Made by a program: the position numbers and the translations under genes
The notes under the pieces: generated by a model
What the model was told of the DNA's origin: nothing
Seen by the model: the letters and a program-made list of their open reading frames with translations, nothing else
Database searches by the model: none
Assembly (NCBI RefSeq): GCF_015706575.1
Contig: NW_024037074.1
Coordinates: 2,542,001 to 2,606,000, forward strand
Direction of reading: 5' to 3'
DNA length: 64,000 nucleotides
Source of the DNA: Patiria miniata
Lineage: Eukaryota; Echinodermata; Asteroidea; Valvatida; Asterinidae
Part shown: positions 11,701 to 23,600 of the stretch, in pieces
Layout: each line of letters starts with the position of its first letter
Numbering within the stretch: the first letter of the stretch is position 1

Positions 11701-13635
11701 TACTTTTAACTGTTCCATGCAAGAGTCCTAAAAATCTTACTTTTAGGCAGCAAAGAAGTTGTGACACACATAATTTTAGTAAAAATACTGTTAATAATAA
11801 CAGGGGTGTGGAAAGTGATATAAATATCCCAGGATTACAGCTTTCAGCCCGCAATGGTTTACAGCTCACAACTGTGCAAAACTATACAATTTCCCTCAAG
11901 TTTTGTTTTGCAGTTTGCACATGTTGACTGCAGTGTTTGTGAATGGCATTTTTGACATGAACTATATCTTTTAAATTAGTGTTAAACACTGTGGTGATGC
12001 TGGAATTACGATACAGCTCACGAACAGATTAGGTAGGCCTTATGTCTCTTTCAAATGATGTCATCTCCTACAGACCAGCCACGTGCATCGGCATTTTGAG
12101 TGTCAACTTGCATTTCCGTGCACCTGCTGCATCGTATTTAGAACACATTTGAGGGAACAAGTGAGAGCGTTTGGAACATTTTCAACACTGCCCAATGCGT
12201 GCCTGATTGCGTTCTCTTACAGAGATGGCCGTCTTTGAAAGAGACCTATACAGTGGAGTTGAAATAATGTTCATCTAATCTCAAGAACTTCACGTGCACG
12301 GTGCAAACCAGTCATACCCACCTTCAGTGCCAAGTCATAACCACCGCCAGCCTCATCCTTTACAGGATGACCGTCTTTGGATTCCTCCTTCTCCTCAACC
12401 ACAACATCATCGTCTGCATCGGCGACATCATCAAGACTCTCCCAAGATGATAACTCCATCGAACCAGCAGCATCCTCTTCGAGACGCTCTTCTGTCTCAT
12501 TGGAAACCATCTCCCAGTCTTCACTGTCATCTTCCTGAAAGCTAAGACCATCGTCTCCGCCGACATCCTCTTCAGCGCCCATGGCATTGTCAACAGCTCC
12601 CTCTGTTGAAGGAAGTGGTGTCAGCCGGGCAGCGTAGATGGACGCGCTGGTGCCTTTACCGAGGAGCCGGTCCGAGATGTCGTAGGATGCAGTGTCTGAT
12701 GGGAAGGGTTCTTCATCAGCAGGACACTGAAGTTCATCATTAGGCCTTTGATTCTGGAAGACACCCTGAAAATAAAAATTAAAAAAAACCTCATTCGGAA
12801 TTCTAATCATTTAGATGCATACAAATGAAAACTTTCAAAAACTCTGTAAGTGCAAGTTATTTTCCCTCTCAAAGTCTCACCAAAGACATTTTATTGTAAA
12901 AAAAGACTGAAATACTTGTCTCATGTATTGCATCTGTAGTTGACAAATGTGACAAATTTAACCGAGAACCAAAAATGAAACTGTGCTTAACAAATACTCG
13001 GAACAAATCAGTCTTTCTTAAGCGAATGTAAAATTTAGCTGACAATATTTACATCTTGTTTGTTTATAAAAATGGAAATTTTAAATAAATGTAATGACAA
13101 TATTTTTTTTTTAAAAATGTTTTTGGAACATTTTTGAAGTTGAGGTCGTTTTTCTTTTCCTTTTTTTCCTCTTCTGTTCAAATCTCTAACCAGGGATGCC
13201 TACCCTCACAATCTCACACCACGTCTCCAATGGCAACCGACCCCGCATCTTTTCATTTTCATTCATCGCACCATCATTTCCTTCCAACACGCTCCTCTCC
13301 CCGGCCGCCAGTGTCAGCCCCAGGAAGGCGTAAATGGGCAGGCGGCCCCGCCCTCCCACGCCCCTCCCGACCAAAGAGCGGGATTGGATCAAACGCAGTG
13401 CCGCGTTCCGACGCAGCTGGGCGGCCCAGCTTGCGCTGTTGCTCTGGTAGCCGACGAAAACTCGCTGTAGATGGTTGACGGGTGTTGCTGGGTCCTTCCT
13501 GGGCAGGGGGCGCGGCGCGGCTTGAAGTAGTCCCTCCTGCTTGTGGGCTTTTCCGGTGATGAGTAAAACCCGTTTCCGAGCCAGAACTTCGGCAGCGAGC
13601 TGCTTCAGTCGAACGAAGGCAGCGCGGAACGACAT
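8768..13635 (-). CDS. PINK1: PTEN-induced kinase 1 (mitochondrial Ser/Thr kinase), complete
   Basis: PINK1 accumulates on damaged mitochondria and phosphorylates ubiquitin and Parkin. Eight exons read 13635-13204, 12765-12322, 11589-11465, 11340-11146, 10890-10724, 10011-9887, 9525-9283 and 9073-8768 (phases 0,0,2,2,1,0,0), giving 678 codons against 581 in human. Residues 1-60 form a basic mitochondrial presequence and 99-112 a membrane segment ([13 protein letters not shown]). The G-loop [13 protein letters not shown] is at 178-190, the ATP lysine is K292, the helix-C glutamate E313, HRDLKSNN has D442, and DFG has D463 in [16 protein letters not shown] and the PINK1-specific C-terminal region follow. 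S301 aligns with human S228. All catalytic residues are present. The odd part is residues 198-285, a long acidic insert before K292. The start is supported by the presequence and by no earlier in-frame exon evidence. It is convergent with UBE4B. Confidence 0.96.
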
Positions 13636-15228
13636 GATGCAATTTCAACGCAGTCAAAAAAACTCACAGGAAACGGGTCTCTGACTTCAAAGAAATTTAA
13701 CTCTAAAATAAGTAAAAAGACGGTTGGTTATTGAGCAGAAAATTGTCCGGGCCAATTGCTAGCTTTCGGGCCCCAAAGGGCCCATAAATTTTGAAGAATG
13801 ATTGTTTCTCTCTTCCGTTTGAGCACTCAATGGTTGACATCCACCGTACCGCCTACCGAAACGTCGTACGTAAATAAACTGACTGAGGAAGATTTATTTT
13901 TAGCAATGATATCACTTAAAGCGCGCCCTCTTGTGCTCAGGTATGACAGCAGCAGTTAGATTTGCGTACCAGTCAGTTCGGTGAAGTTTTGACACATCTC
14001 ATGCGCTTCACAATCCTTACTCGATTTAGGCCTGTGTTGGCTTGAAGACAGTGGACCAACTCGTGGACATGGTAAGGCTCCGATAGACTAGACTGAGTCA
14101 TTTGGGGAGGGGAAGCAGTGGCGTAACGGTGGGGCACAGGGGGGGGGGGGGGGGGGGGGACTCACGTGCCCCGGCCCAGCGGAAGTCCATCCCCGCCGGT
14201 GCCCCCCCCCCCCCATTTAAAATCTTGAATTGAACAAAAACAATTTATCAGTTGCCTTCAGTGCCCCTTGAAACGTGCACCCCTAGGTTGCCCTAGACGT
14301 TTAACCCTAATTACGCCGCTGGGGTGGGGGGAGGGGGGGGGGGGGAGCCGGTGGGATGGCAGGAGGGATCACCGCAGGAGAAAGGGTGCACATTTTCCAG
14401 AGGGGTGTGGCCTGAGATTTCGACCCCCGCCCTGCAAATAGTCTGCCGCGAATTTGAATTTCCTCCGTCTGATCGGAATGGCTGTCCACCGCCGGGACCG
14501 GATATGTTCTGTCCCCCGTTAGGAAAAATTGTCTCCTCTCTGTTAGGTCAAACACAGGCCATGCCCTTCTGATGGTCCTGATTTCATAATTGATACTTTA
14601 AAAATCATACAATTTTGCGGGAAAAAATGTAGTGGTCTTGATTAATTTTGGCCGCCTTAGACCTATTTTTTTGCGTGTGGAAATTCTCCGTTGAATGAGG
14701 TAGAGGACTGAATATTATAGAGGGGTACACTATTTCCTTGGAGGAACTGTCTGGGCAAGACGGCCTAATATATAGTTGACCCCTGGTGCGGTGGCGCATG
14801 GCCGGCCGGACCCCTCGAATTAACGTGTAAAACTTGAGTCGGAGTTTTTAAAATTATTTGGATACATTGATTTCTCAAGGAAATCACCCTCGGAAATGAC
14901 CTTTGTAAAATTGTTACTAGCATCACAGTTTATGGAAACTGAAAAATCGCACGAGGTGAAAAAGTAATATTGTGCCAAAAACTGACCTCTCCCTTCCCAA
15001 AATCTAGAATAAATATGGACTATTGGAACTCTGAGCACTCGTACAATGAAATACTTTCGTTGTGATCATTGGGTAAAAAACTGAAACTTCAAATAGGAGA
15101 CTAAAATATTTTGGGGACACACAATGTTTTGTTACAAATGAACTTAAAGAATAATTGTCAATTACTAACAAATCTAAAGTGACCGTTGATAAGAACTGTA
15201 TTCATGCAAGCCTGACTAAATCTAGAAC
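13636..15228. other. PINK1 5' flank and repeat-rich spacer
   Basis: The DNA upstream of the PINK1 start lacks a clear TATA box. A donor-like ATG/GTAAGG at about 14070 on the plus strand has no coding partner. Element-like DNA bounded by CAGTGGCGTAA and TTACGCCGCTG spans 14116-14321, with long G and C runs inside and no matching target duplication. The remainder to 15228 shows no gene. Confidence 0.5.
14116..14321. mobile_element. CAGTGGCGTA-type MITE, about 206 bp
   Basis: The inverted ends are CAGTGGCGTAA and TTACGCCGCTG, and homopolymer G and C runs sit in opposite arms. The same end sequence recurs at 47689 and inside the palindrome at 59331-59780. No intact target duplication is seen. 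Confidence 0.5.
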
Positions 15229-15236
15229 CATCGGGT

Positions 15237-15561
15237 CAAGGGCGGATCCGGGGGGGGGGGGGGCAAAGGGGGCCATGGCTCCCCCCCCCAAAAAAAAACC
15301 CCGAAACCAATTTTTTTTATGTGACATCGCAATAAAGGCAGGCAATGAGTACACCACCATCTTTTCCTCAAAAAAACATTGGTTAAAGTGGTCAGAAATT
15401 GCCTCAGATCGCACCACAGAGCATCTATAGAATCAAACATTTTTTCGGGGCCCTTAAGCGGGCCCCGAACCCCACGCCGTAATTTTTTGACCCACTTTTT
15501 GTAGGGTCCAAATTTGTTTTTGCCCCCCCCCCAAAAAAATTGTGTTCTGGATCCGCCCTTG
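15237..15561. mobile_element. hAT-like MITE, CAAGGGCGGATCC family, copy 1
   Basis: A perfect 8-bp duplication, CATCGGGT, flanks it (15229-15236 and 15562-15569). The terminal repeats are CAAGGGCGGATCC and GGATCCGCCCTTG. Next to each end is a G run or C run, followed by CAATAAAGGCAGGCA and GTGGTCAGAAATTGCCTCA shared with the other copies. Confidence 0.9.
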
Positions 15562-15569
15562 CATCGGGT

Positions 15570-18384
15570 GTAGGTAGGTAAGTATTTGCGTCGTTATCGT
15601 GTTCGTTCTCACGCAAGTACGCACGCGATGTGAAAACGAACGTGATCGAGGAGATGAAAGAAGTTAGTAAAACACGTTTTTACCAATATCCAATTGATTT
15701 ATCATCATTTTTTCATGTGGAATGCCAATATAAAATGCCAACATCAACGTTTCTTGGGTGATTACGGTTAGACATTTTTCTGTCAAAAATCATAGCAAGA
15801 GAAAGGGCAATCCAGTGAAAAATGCCCATAGAAAGGTAGCGGAGGGGTCAAGAAGCTCAAAGACAAAATGTCGTATATATACTTTGAGACTCTATTCCGG
15901 GCAAAACCAGGGAAATAATTATGTCCGGTGGGGGGATCGAGTGACATAATCCTGGCGTACAGAATCTCCTTCCACACGGGCACTCAATGAGTTTTTACTG
16001 CTGAAAAAATCGTAAGTGCCTTCCCCCAAATGCCGAGCACAAGGTGCCAAGGACGGGGAGGCCCCGAGTGGAGTGGGGGGGGGGGGGGGCGTCCAATGGC
16101 ACCGTATTCTTTTTAACCCACAGACACTTTTATACACTTAAGGTTTTTTTTTATTGCTTGAACCGATGTATTAGGAATACCCGAGTTCACTTGAATTTGT
16201 CTTCTCTAAATGTGGTCCTTTTCTCGGGCGGGGGGGGGGGGGGAGGGTGGGGAGGGGGGGGGAGGGGGGGGGGGGGTAATGTGTGCCTCCCCTGGCTGGC
16301 CGGCCCATGCAGTCCTGCAAGAAAAGTAGAAAACTTATAAGCGATAGTGCAGTAACAGAACTAACAGCGGTTGATAGTGGGTGATGGTAAATGAAGCGAA
16401 CTCTCAAAGAAATTGTGACTTATAGGTTTTTGCCTCAAGCACGGATCCTAGCCTATAGCGCCTACAAGTACCCGTCGTTGAAGCACACGAAAGACTCGTT
16501 GCAAGTCTACTAAACCAGCAGCCGAACAAGTGCCGTTTACTTTCACTATGCAGGGCATCATTGTACTCCGTGTGTACGGATACGTGTCCTTTTGATCACA
16601 TATGCGCATGATGAATTCGCCAGCCAGGTTACAGGTGCGTTACTATAGCCACAAAGAGTGACGTCAGCAATGGGAGTTCAATACATCCTTTATGCAAATA
16701 TTCATTCGGCCGAAGCGCCATTGTGACGGTAAGAAGAGTCCGGCGTTGCTGCGCCATTTGCGTGTCCGTGTCCGCACCTGGAGTTACAGTTCACAGGCAG
16801 ACGACAAACATCTACTGAGATACGGTGCGTTTACTGCTCAGGTAAGCTCAGCGGCATTTTCTTATCTTGGTGAAAATTGATGAGGCTCAGTAAGGGGCGG
16901 GGGCTTTGGAGAAGCGTTGGGAGCCACTTTGCGATACATTTTTGTAGTGTAGGCCCCTACATCATTTACACACCGATATGACTGATATCTGTTGCATTTT
17001 GCAAAGTTGCCAGCGCATTTAATCCCTTCGGGAAAGATTCCCATATCTGGCCAATGGCCATCAATAATTTTCCCCTTCAATGACCTATCAGCCATCAGAA
17101 AGTGATATTAATATGTCATAAAAAGTCGAAATTAGCAGCCACAAAGGAAAGATTTCCATATACGAAGTTCACTAATTTTCATCTGACTAACGAGCCCCCA
17201 GATAGCAATTTCATGTCATCAAAGTCAATTTGAGCAGTGAGAAAATACAAGCATTTTCTTAGAAAACACTTAGAATTTTTCAGTCCAATCTCATAGGGTT
17301 TGTACACAGGTACATCTGGTCCGCCAGATATAGGAATCTTTCCTCACTTCGGCCAGAGCCGCAGTGGCAGCCATCATGGCCCCTAATACTCGACTCGACT
17401 GTTTGGTTAAAATGCAGGAGTAAAATTACAAAAAGACACGAGACTGAAGCTGCATATTCTATGTTGGTGTTGCAAACACTTCGATCGGGTCAGTGACACG
17501 GGCGTCTGGTATACATTTTTCCCTATATAGCAAAGGCCTCCGACAATGATTATGCACAATGATAAAAGAGTGAATCTGCACACAAACCAGGAATAATAAT
17601 GAAGTTAACTTGTAATTAGCTCAATTAATTAACACGATGTTAAAGTATTTCCCATCCATAAGTTATTCTTGACGACTTGAATAGAGGTTAATTCGCTCAA
17701 AGCCATACCCCGCCAGTCTGCAGTCCATGTTTACTTTGAAAATCAATAGGCCTATTTTCAGACGTAGTTATCAAATAGTGTAAAGATCAAAACCAAACAG
17801 ATAACTATTGTATATAATTATAGTATCCTGCCCTACTATAGTGCTGAATTCGATGTAGGCTAATTGCCAGTCGTTTACTGATAAGATTCACTATCTCACT
17901 GCAGACGCAAATTCTCTCAAATATATTGGTCCACATCACATGCTCCACACCTAGATCCTTCTCAAATAACAAATTAACGAATTTCGAACAAAACCATCGT
18001 TGTTTTCGCTATTTGTCCAAGGATCTGAATTAAGCTGAAGTTTCAACGTTGTACATGACCATGCATGATACAGAAAGAGCAATTACATTGTATTGGATAA
18101 AGCAAAATTAGTTTGTTTCTTACTGCTGCAACTCAATGTTTTCATGGGAACTGACCACAAACAAGTAAGGATATCCCCACAAAACGGAATTTGTTCACCA
18201 TGCCAGATTCACCTTGACTCTTTCCCCTTGACTTCGTTATAATGTCAACTTTTCGATTTGGCCACACATAAGCTTGAATATAAATCACTAAATACCATAT
18301 AGTTTCAAAAAAGAATGCAAATACGTGAACATTCAAGGGAGTGCATGTTCGCCGACAATTAAACATTTTTGTTATACACTCACA
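15570..18384. other. Spacer with G-rich tracts and one CRE-containing CpG-richer patch
   Basis: No coding exon is recognised. G runs lie at about 16075-16090 and 16229-16276. At 16658-16690 there is a full cAMP-response palindrome TGACGTCA and an octamer ATGCAAAT, followed by a CpG-richer stretch and a strong donor CAG/GTAAGC near 16843. This could be a non-coding first exon and promoter of a downstream plus-strand gene, but nothing proves transcription. The rest appears unique and AT-rich. Confidence 0.4.
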
Positions 18385-18965
18385 GTGGCGTACAGTGGCG
18401 TGTCATGGCTAGGCTGAGCGTTTAAGAGCACCACGGACTCAAGCTCTGCTGGTGTTTCTGATCAGCAGAGTGTGGGTTTGAGTCCCGGTCTCTACATTTG
18501 TGTCCTTAAGCAAGACACTTAACCATTATTGCTTCGTCCTTCGGATGGGACGTAAAGCCGTTGGTCCCGTGTGCAATCCATGTTAAAGAACCCAAACGCT
18601 AATCGCTAAGAGAAAGGGTCTCTTCGGTGAGCGCAAATTTGTATCCTTGTGGAGACATTTCCACAATAGGGAACAAAAGATTGTATAGGTCTCCACAGGG
18701 CAATTTCTATAGATGAATAGGTCTCCACAAGGTTTTCACGAAATAGATATATGGATGTTACTCAAAAACTAGGAATTTCCAAGGTGGGAAATGGAAGAGT
18801 TTTAGAACAGGGATATTAAGTCCGAATTTCAGCCAAGGAAATTAATGCTGGTTAAAATAAGAGCATTTTGAAACTACACTTTCAAACTCGAAAACCTTAC
18901 TACACGAGAGCAAAGAAATGTCTCCACAAGGATACAAATTCGAGAATGTGTGTTTCTGGCAGTGC
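18385..18965 (+). mobile_element. tRNA-derived SINE, split by a MITE
   Basis: The head carries a TAGGCTGAGCGTTTAAGAGC-type A-box region and a GGGTTTGAGTCCCGG B-box. The body has CTTAAGCAAGACACTTAACC, TTCGTCCTTCGGATGGGACG and TAAAGCCGTTGGTCCCGTGT. It is the same family as 32484-32900 (plus) and 40310-40620 (minus). The body is interrupted after CGGTG by the MITE at 18636-18940 and resumes as GTTTCTGGC. Confidence 0.8.
18636..18940. mobile_element. MITE, copy 2 of the TGTCTCCACAAG family, 305 bp
   Basis: Perfect 25-bp terminal inverted repeats lie at 18636-18660 and 18916-18940 (core TTGTATCCTTGTGGAGACA). It is inserted in a SINE, and the uninterrupted SINE at 32484 shows the junction. The target duplication is too short or decayed to name, so the superfamily is open. 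Confidence 0.85.
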
Positions 18966-19028
18966 GTTTATCTTCAACCATGATGAAGGCAGCACTTGTA
19001 AGGAAGGAAGGAAGGAAGGAATGCGGCG

Positions 19029-19200
19029 TATATATGTAATTCCAGCGTTATGTAATGTCCATTGACAGAGCCTTTAGGATCACAGTGAATAAACCTGATA
19101 ATGTATTAATGTTATACATCCGTCATCTAATGGTTAAGGAGATTACAGGCTAGGAGGGTTGGGTCATTTCTCTGAATTTTAAAACTCTATCACAAGTTCG
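19029..19200. mobile_element. Interspersed repeat, same family as 7090-8005
   Basis: It contains GTAATTCCAGCGTTATGTAA, GAATAAACCTGATAATG, TTATACATCCGTCATCTAATGG and AGATTACAGGCTAGG. It follows a short (GGAA)n run at about 18998-19020. A reverse-oriented relative lies at 26320-26545. Confidence 0.55.
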
Positions 19201-20298
19201 TGTATATCTATAATTGCTCTTCACGTCAAGCTTAAATATTTAATTTTGTTTAAAAAAAACCCCTCAAAACTAATAGTAAACACTAGACCTTTAATGCGCA
19301 GTTTATTACCAAACGGGAGTTTCAGTATCGGAGTGCGATAAAAGATGAGGAATTTGTAACGCCATGTAAAAGATCAACAAACCCGACGGAGCTTTAGAAA
19401 AAAACAGTTTGGTCATAAACCTATGGCATTTTTTTGAGATTGATGTTAAGAGGTTACAACAACACACGGATGGTTTACACGGTGCCATAGTCTGGTTGCA
19501 GTCTCACTTCCTTATACCTTGTGCAGACAAAACGTCGCTATAAGTTGAATTTGACTCACAGAAAAGAATACAATTCTTGAAGTTGGAGCTTAAAAACATT
19601 CTAAGGAAATGGCAAAACGGAATTGTTAACTCATTTCTGAAAAAGAAAACAATGCCTGTTTGACGTCATTTTCTCAAATTGTGGAAATCCAATAACAATA
19701 TGTTTGGAAGTTGTGGAATTTTCCATTGCGCGTACATGTATGGTCTGTAGGCCTATGATTCACCATCAAGCGCGTAGCCGCGTACTCTGGCCTTGCTGTT
19801 TTGACTAGACTTAATTCAAGTCGCTGATTTGAGTTCGCTAAAGCAACACAGTTTACGAGTTCAATAATCGTACGCCTTTCCAGATTTGTTTTTCATTCGA
19901 CATTTGACATTTGAATGATTTGTAATTTTGTAAGTGGTTGATCAAAGCCAGCCGGAATCTTTTTTCCCCACAGATATGAAAAAAAAAATGAAAGCTTCAT
20001 CACTTGTTGATAATTATTTTCTGATTTGTCTGTGACGATCTTACGATTCACTCAGATAAGAGCCGTATAATAATTTACCATTTTTTCGGTCTATTGGATT
20101 TTAAATGGTTTATTAAGACTTGGTTGGCAAATACCTTTTGACATCAGATGATGAAATCATCAAAAGTACAAATCGTTGTAACCATAATATTTTTAACAAA
20201 AAAAAAAGGAGTGAGTGCATTATACAGGGTAGTGCAAAAAGAAGAAAACCCACTTTTAATAATGTAGTGAAGTACATGACTTTGTATAGCTCTTCAAC
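19201..20298. other. Unassigned AT-rich spacer
   Basis: No exon, RNA gene or transposon end that I can name is present between the repeat ending near 19200 and the MITE at 20299. Confidence 0.4.
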
Positions 20299-20611
20299 CA
20301 AGGGCGGATCGGGGGGGGGGGGCAACGGGGGCCGTGCCCCCCCTCCCCCCAAGAAAAAGCCCGAACCCATTTTTTTTTTAAAGTGACGTCACAATAAAGG
20401 CAGGCACAGCGTACACCACCATCTTTTCCTCAAAAGGATATGGTTAAAGTGGTCAGAAATTGCCTCATATCGCACCACAGAGCATGTAGAATCCAAGCGG
20501 GATTAAGCGGGCCCCGAACCCCACGCCGTAATTTTTGGGACCCACTTTTTTGGGGAACAACATTTTTTGGGCCCCCCCCCCAAAAAAAATGGTGTTCTGG
20601 ATCCGCCCTTG
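20299..20611. mobile_element. hAT-like MITE, CAAGGGCGGATC family, copy 2
   Basis: The ends are CAAGGGCGGATC and GGATCCGCCCTTG, with the same internal blocks as 15237-15561 (CAATAAAGGCAGGCA, GTACACCACCATCTTTTCCT, GGGCCCCGAACCCCACGCCG). The flanking octamers TCTTCAAC and GATGGTAC do not match, so this copy has lost its duplication or is rearranged. Confidence 0.8.
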
Positions 20612-22354
20612 GATGGTACATAATTTATTTATACACTACGTCTGCATCAGGGATCGATTCCTAGCTGGTATCCATACCGAAATCAGAGTGTTTGTGTTGG
20701 CTTGTAGAATCGATTTACATGTCTGTAGTGTTGTACTCAAAGCTGAATCCACTAATACTCTCTTTCGGAAATATCAGATCCTTTGTCAATCCGGCATCAG
20801 TATGGTATTGTTCGTGGAAAAACAACACGGATACGCTTTTTTGTCTAAAACTCTTTTTTGACACGATCGTATTTTGCTTCCAACAACCTTTGGAAAAAAA
20901 TAACGAGGATTTGATGGAATTTACTCTCCCAAGGAACGTGTAGTTCACTATTCGGGTGACATTGGCCGTGCGATCAACCGCTTACGGCGAGATGGCTTTC
21001 ATAATGGAGAATTTCTGTTCATCAAAAATTGATACATGCATGTAGACTAGTATAGGGCACGATTTGTGATCAGATTTCCTTGTAAATAAATACATTTTTA
21101 TAAGATGTTTCTCTTTGGCATATCACGAGAATCTGTAAAATTGCACAACTACACATTTACTGTCGACCTTGCATGTGTTAAACCATGGAGGAATAAAAAC
21201 AACATGGTTAAACGTAATGATAAAATATGCGGTGGGCAGAATTTTAATACATTAAAATAACATTATGCACGCTTGGGTGCTCGCAATATAAAACACAACC
21301 ATTAAACAAATTAACATTCTGAAAATGCAAATCAAAGTTTCCACTTGTTGTATAGAAATTACTCATTACGAAAATAGTGATTATAGAACTTATAGATAAA
21401 ACCATTCTATTTTTAAAATCTCTTTCGATTTGAATGTATTTGTCTGAAACGAGTAAAGAATTCCAAATTACTGTTAATGTTCAGAACACGGAAGTCGATC
21501 CTCGTCTGCTATCCGCTGAGCATGCAACATCTGGCCTCGTGTTAATTATTTTGTTAATTATTTTGTTATGAGAGCTATATATGTATATTATATCGATGCC
21601 CGGTGTTTCGTAAGTCAACTCTTTTCTTTCGCTAGCCCCGGACCCACTCACGATTATTGACAGAATAGATTATGCGCGAAGCTGCGTTAACGACCGGCAC
21701 TAAGGTTACGCAACAAATGTTTTCAAACTCAAATTTGAAGATAAGCATTGTATGCTCGATGGGGGTCCTTTGGGTATATGTACATGTTGTAAAAGCACTG
21801 GGTGTTGGCTGCATTGTACTGTGACCATGAGCTAGCATTGCGTCAACTATTTCCGATTTGTTTTGACCTCGGCCGTGTTTCGCTGGTATCGTTGTGGAAC
21901 AATAACTTCACGTAGGCCTAACGTGAGTATATATCCTCATTTATTAATATTCCAAATAATAACAATGCTTGACAAAACATTCATGACTATCTGACCATAG
22001 TATGAGAAGAATATCAATGCAGCTATTTTATCATCTCCTGCATGTAGGCTATTGAATATCTACATATCTAATTTCCAGATTCGTTTGCACACGTTTGCGT
22101 ATCAAAATGTCAACATGAAATTTCACGAAAAAATAGACATCTGAAAAGGGCAGCACTTTTTGATTAGCGTATAAAGAGGGTGAGTATGCTTCTAAAGCAA
22201 AAATTAACTACAAACTAAGCCTAAAAATTTGACAAAGTTCGACATGTTTTTTGTACATGGTGGATGTGTGGCCTTTATTTACGGAGGTAGTCCAGTAAAT
22301 TGGCCACATTTATGGGGCTAACCTTCTTGGTACGTAGACAGTTTTTAGGCCCTC
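20612..22354. other. Unassigned AT-rich spacer
   Basis: Nothing coding is recognised. Short reading frames here lack domains and splice context. A short ATTATTTTGTTA duplication occurs at about 21545-21570. Confidence 0.4.
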
Positions 22355-22356
22355 TA

Positions 22357-23110
22357 AAGCCCCTGTCACACTTGTCCGAATCTATAATTCCGTTCATAAA
22401 CCGATCTGAAATATTATTAATTCGGACACGTTCGGAGAGAAATGTCAAAAAACCAGCCAGAAATGAAAATACACCGATCATAATCCGGTCTTATTCCGGA
22501 TCTAATAAGTTGCTATTCCGATTGCAATCCGTCTATATTCAGAACCTCTCCGATCATCACCGGACATGCCAAACTTTGAAAAATTCATTGATCTCAAGAC
22601 CGACCGCTTTCCGAACATTCCGTTTATATTCCGTTCGTCTCCGTTATTTATATGGTATTACATCGTGGTAATGCGGTATATCATCGGATAAAGTGACATC
22701 AAAGTCCGTTTTTTGATCGGCATTACAATGTGGGTTCGGAATGAACTCTGAATACATACGGAGGCCTGTTCCGTACTCTTCCGTACCTATTCCGCATTGC
22801 AACGAATGGCAACGAATGAGTACAGTGTGTATTCCGTGCATTCCGTGCATTCCGTGCATATTCCGTGTGTATACCAGATACCGTCCGTATTGAGGTTGCC
22901 GCGACAATTCGGAGAAATTATTAAACAGGTTCAATAATTTCTCCGAGTTCCTCAGTGCATCACCGAACGTACACGAGTACATTGTATATAGCGTTGGAAA
23001 ACCGAGGGAAATCCGTTTGAGTTCAGTTCAAACCGATTAAACACCGAATCCACAATGTTTTACTCGGAACATGAACGGAGTGACGATTCGGACAAGTGTG
23101 ACAGGGGCTT
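22357..23110. mobile_element. Foldback DNA element with TA flanks, about 754 bp
   Basis: Inverted ends of about 25 bp read AAAGCCCCTGTCACACTTGT and ACAAGTGTGACAGGGGCTTT, bordered by TA at 22355 and 23111. The inside is rich in ATTCCG/CGGAAT motifs, including three tandem GTGCATTCC units near 22845. It has no transposase frame. TA targeting suggests a Tc1/mariner-like source, but other TA users exist. Confidence 0.75.
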
Positions 23111-23384
23111 TAGCTGATGTAAATCAAAAGTTCTGAATCGCAGAGGAGTAACGTTCCGCCATGGTTGAACAGTGAAGATCTACACTGTAGACGTGGTAGA
23201 TGACATTGGAACGTCATTTTTGAATAACTTTATAGACACTGAGCAATATGTTTTTATAGACATCTATAAATAGGTTTATTGTAAAACGTCCATAATGACA
23301 TCAAATGTTATGCCAAAAATGACATGTGTAGGCCATTATTCTTCACGGAACAGAGCTTCATGGTGGAATAGCCTAAGCCTAAGT

Positions 23385-23600
23385 AGCCTAAGCCTAAGTG
23401 GCCTAAGAGGGTGAGGGGTTCGAATCCAGCTGTTGTCCTACGCTAATTGTGTCCTTGGGCAAGCCACTTCACCCCACTTGCCGTTCTCCACCCATGAGGA
23501 GTATAAATGGGCCCCGGCATTAGCTGGGGAGTAACCTGCGATGGACTAGCATCCCATCCAGGGGGATAGACATATTCTCAGTAGTCTCATGCTCGGGCCT
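23385..23600 (+). mobile_element. tRNA-derived SINE, second family
   Basis: A Pol III B-box is present (GGGTTCGAATCCAGC), followed by TCCTTGGGCAAGCCACTTCA, CTCCACCCATGAGGAGTATA and TAACCTGCGATGGACTAGCA. A short ATTAGC-type tail follows. Relatives lie at 32325-32480 (plus) and 2700-2830 (minus). Minus-strand B-box-like DNA (GAGTTCGAGTCCTATCC) lies close by at about 23755-23775. Confidence 0.7.

Noticed and set aside
12294-12593. Frames overlapping PINK1 exon 2 in other frames and on the plus strand
   Set aside because: Shadows of the acidic PINK1 insert; only the 12765-12322 frame splices correctly.
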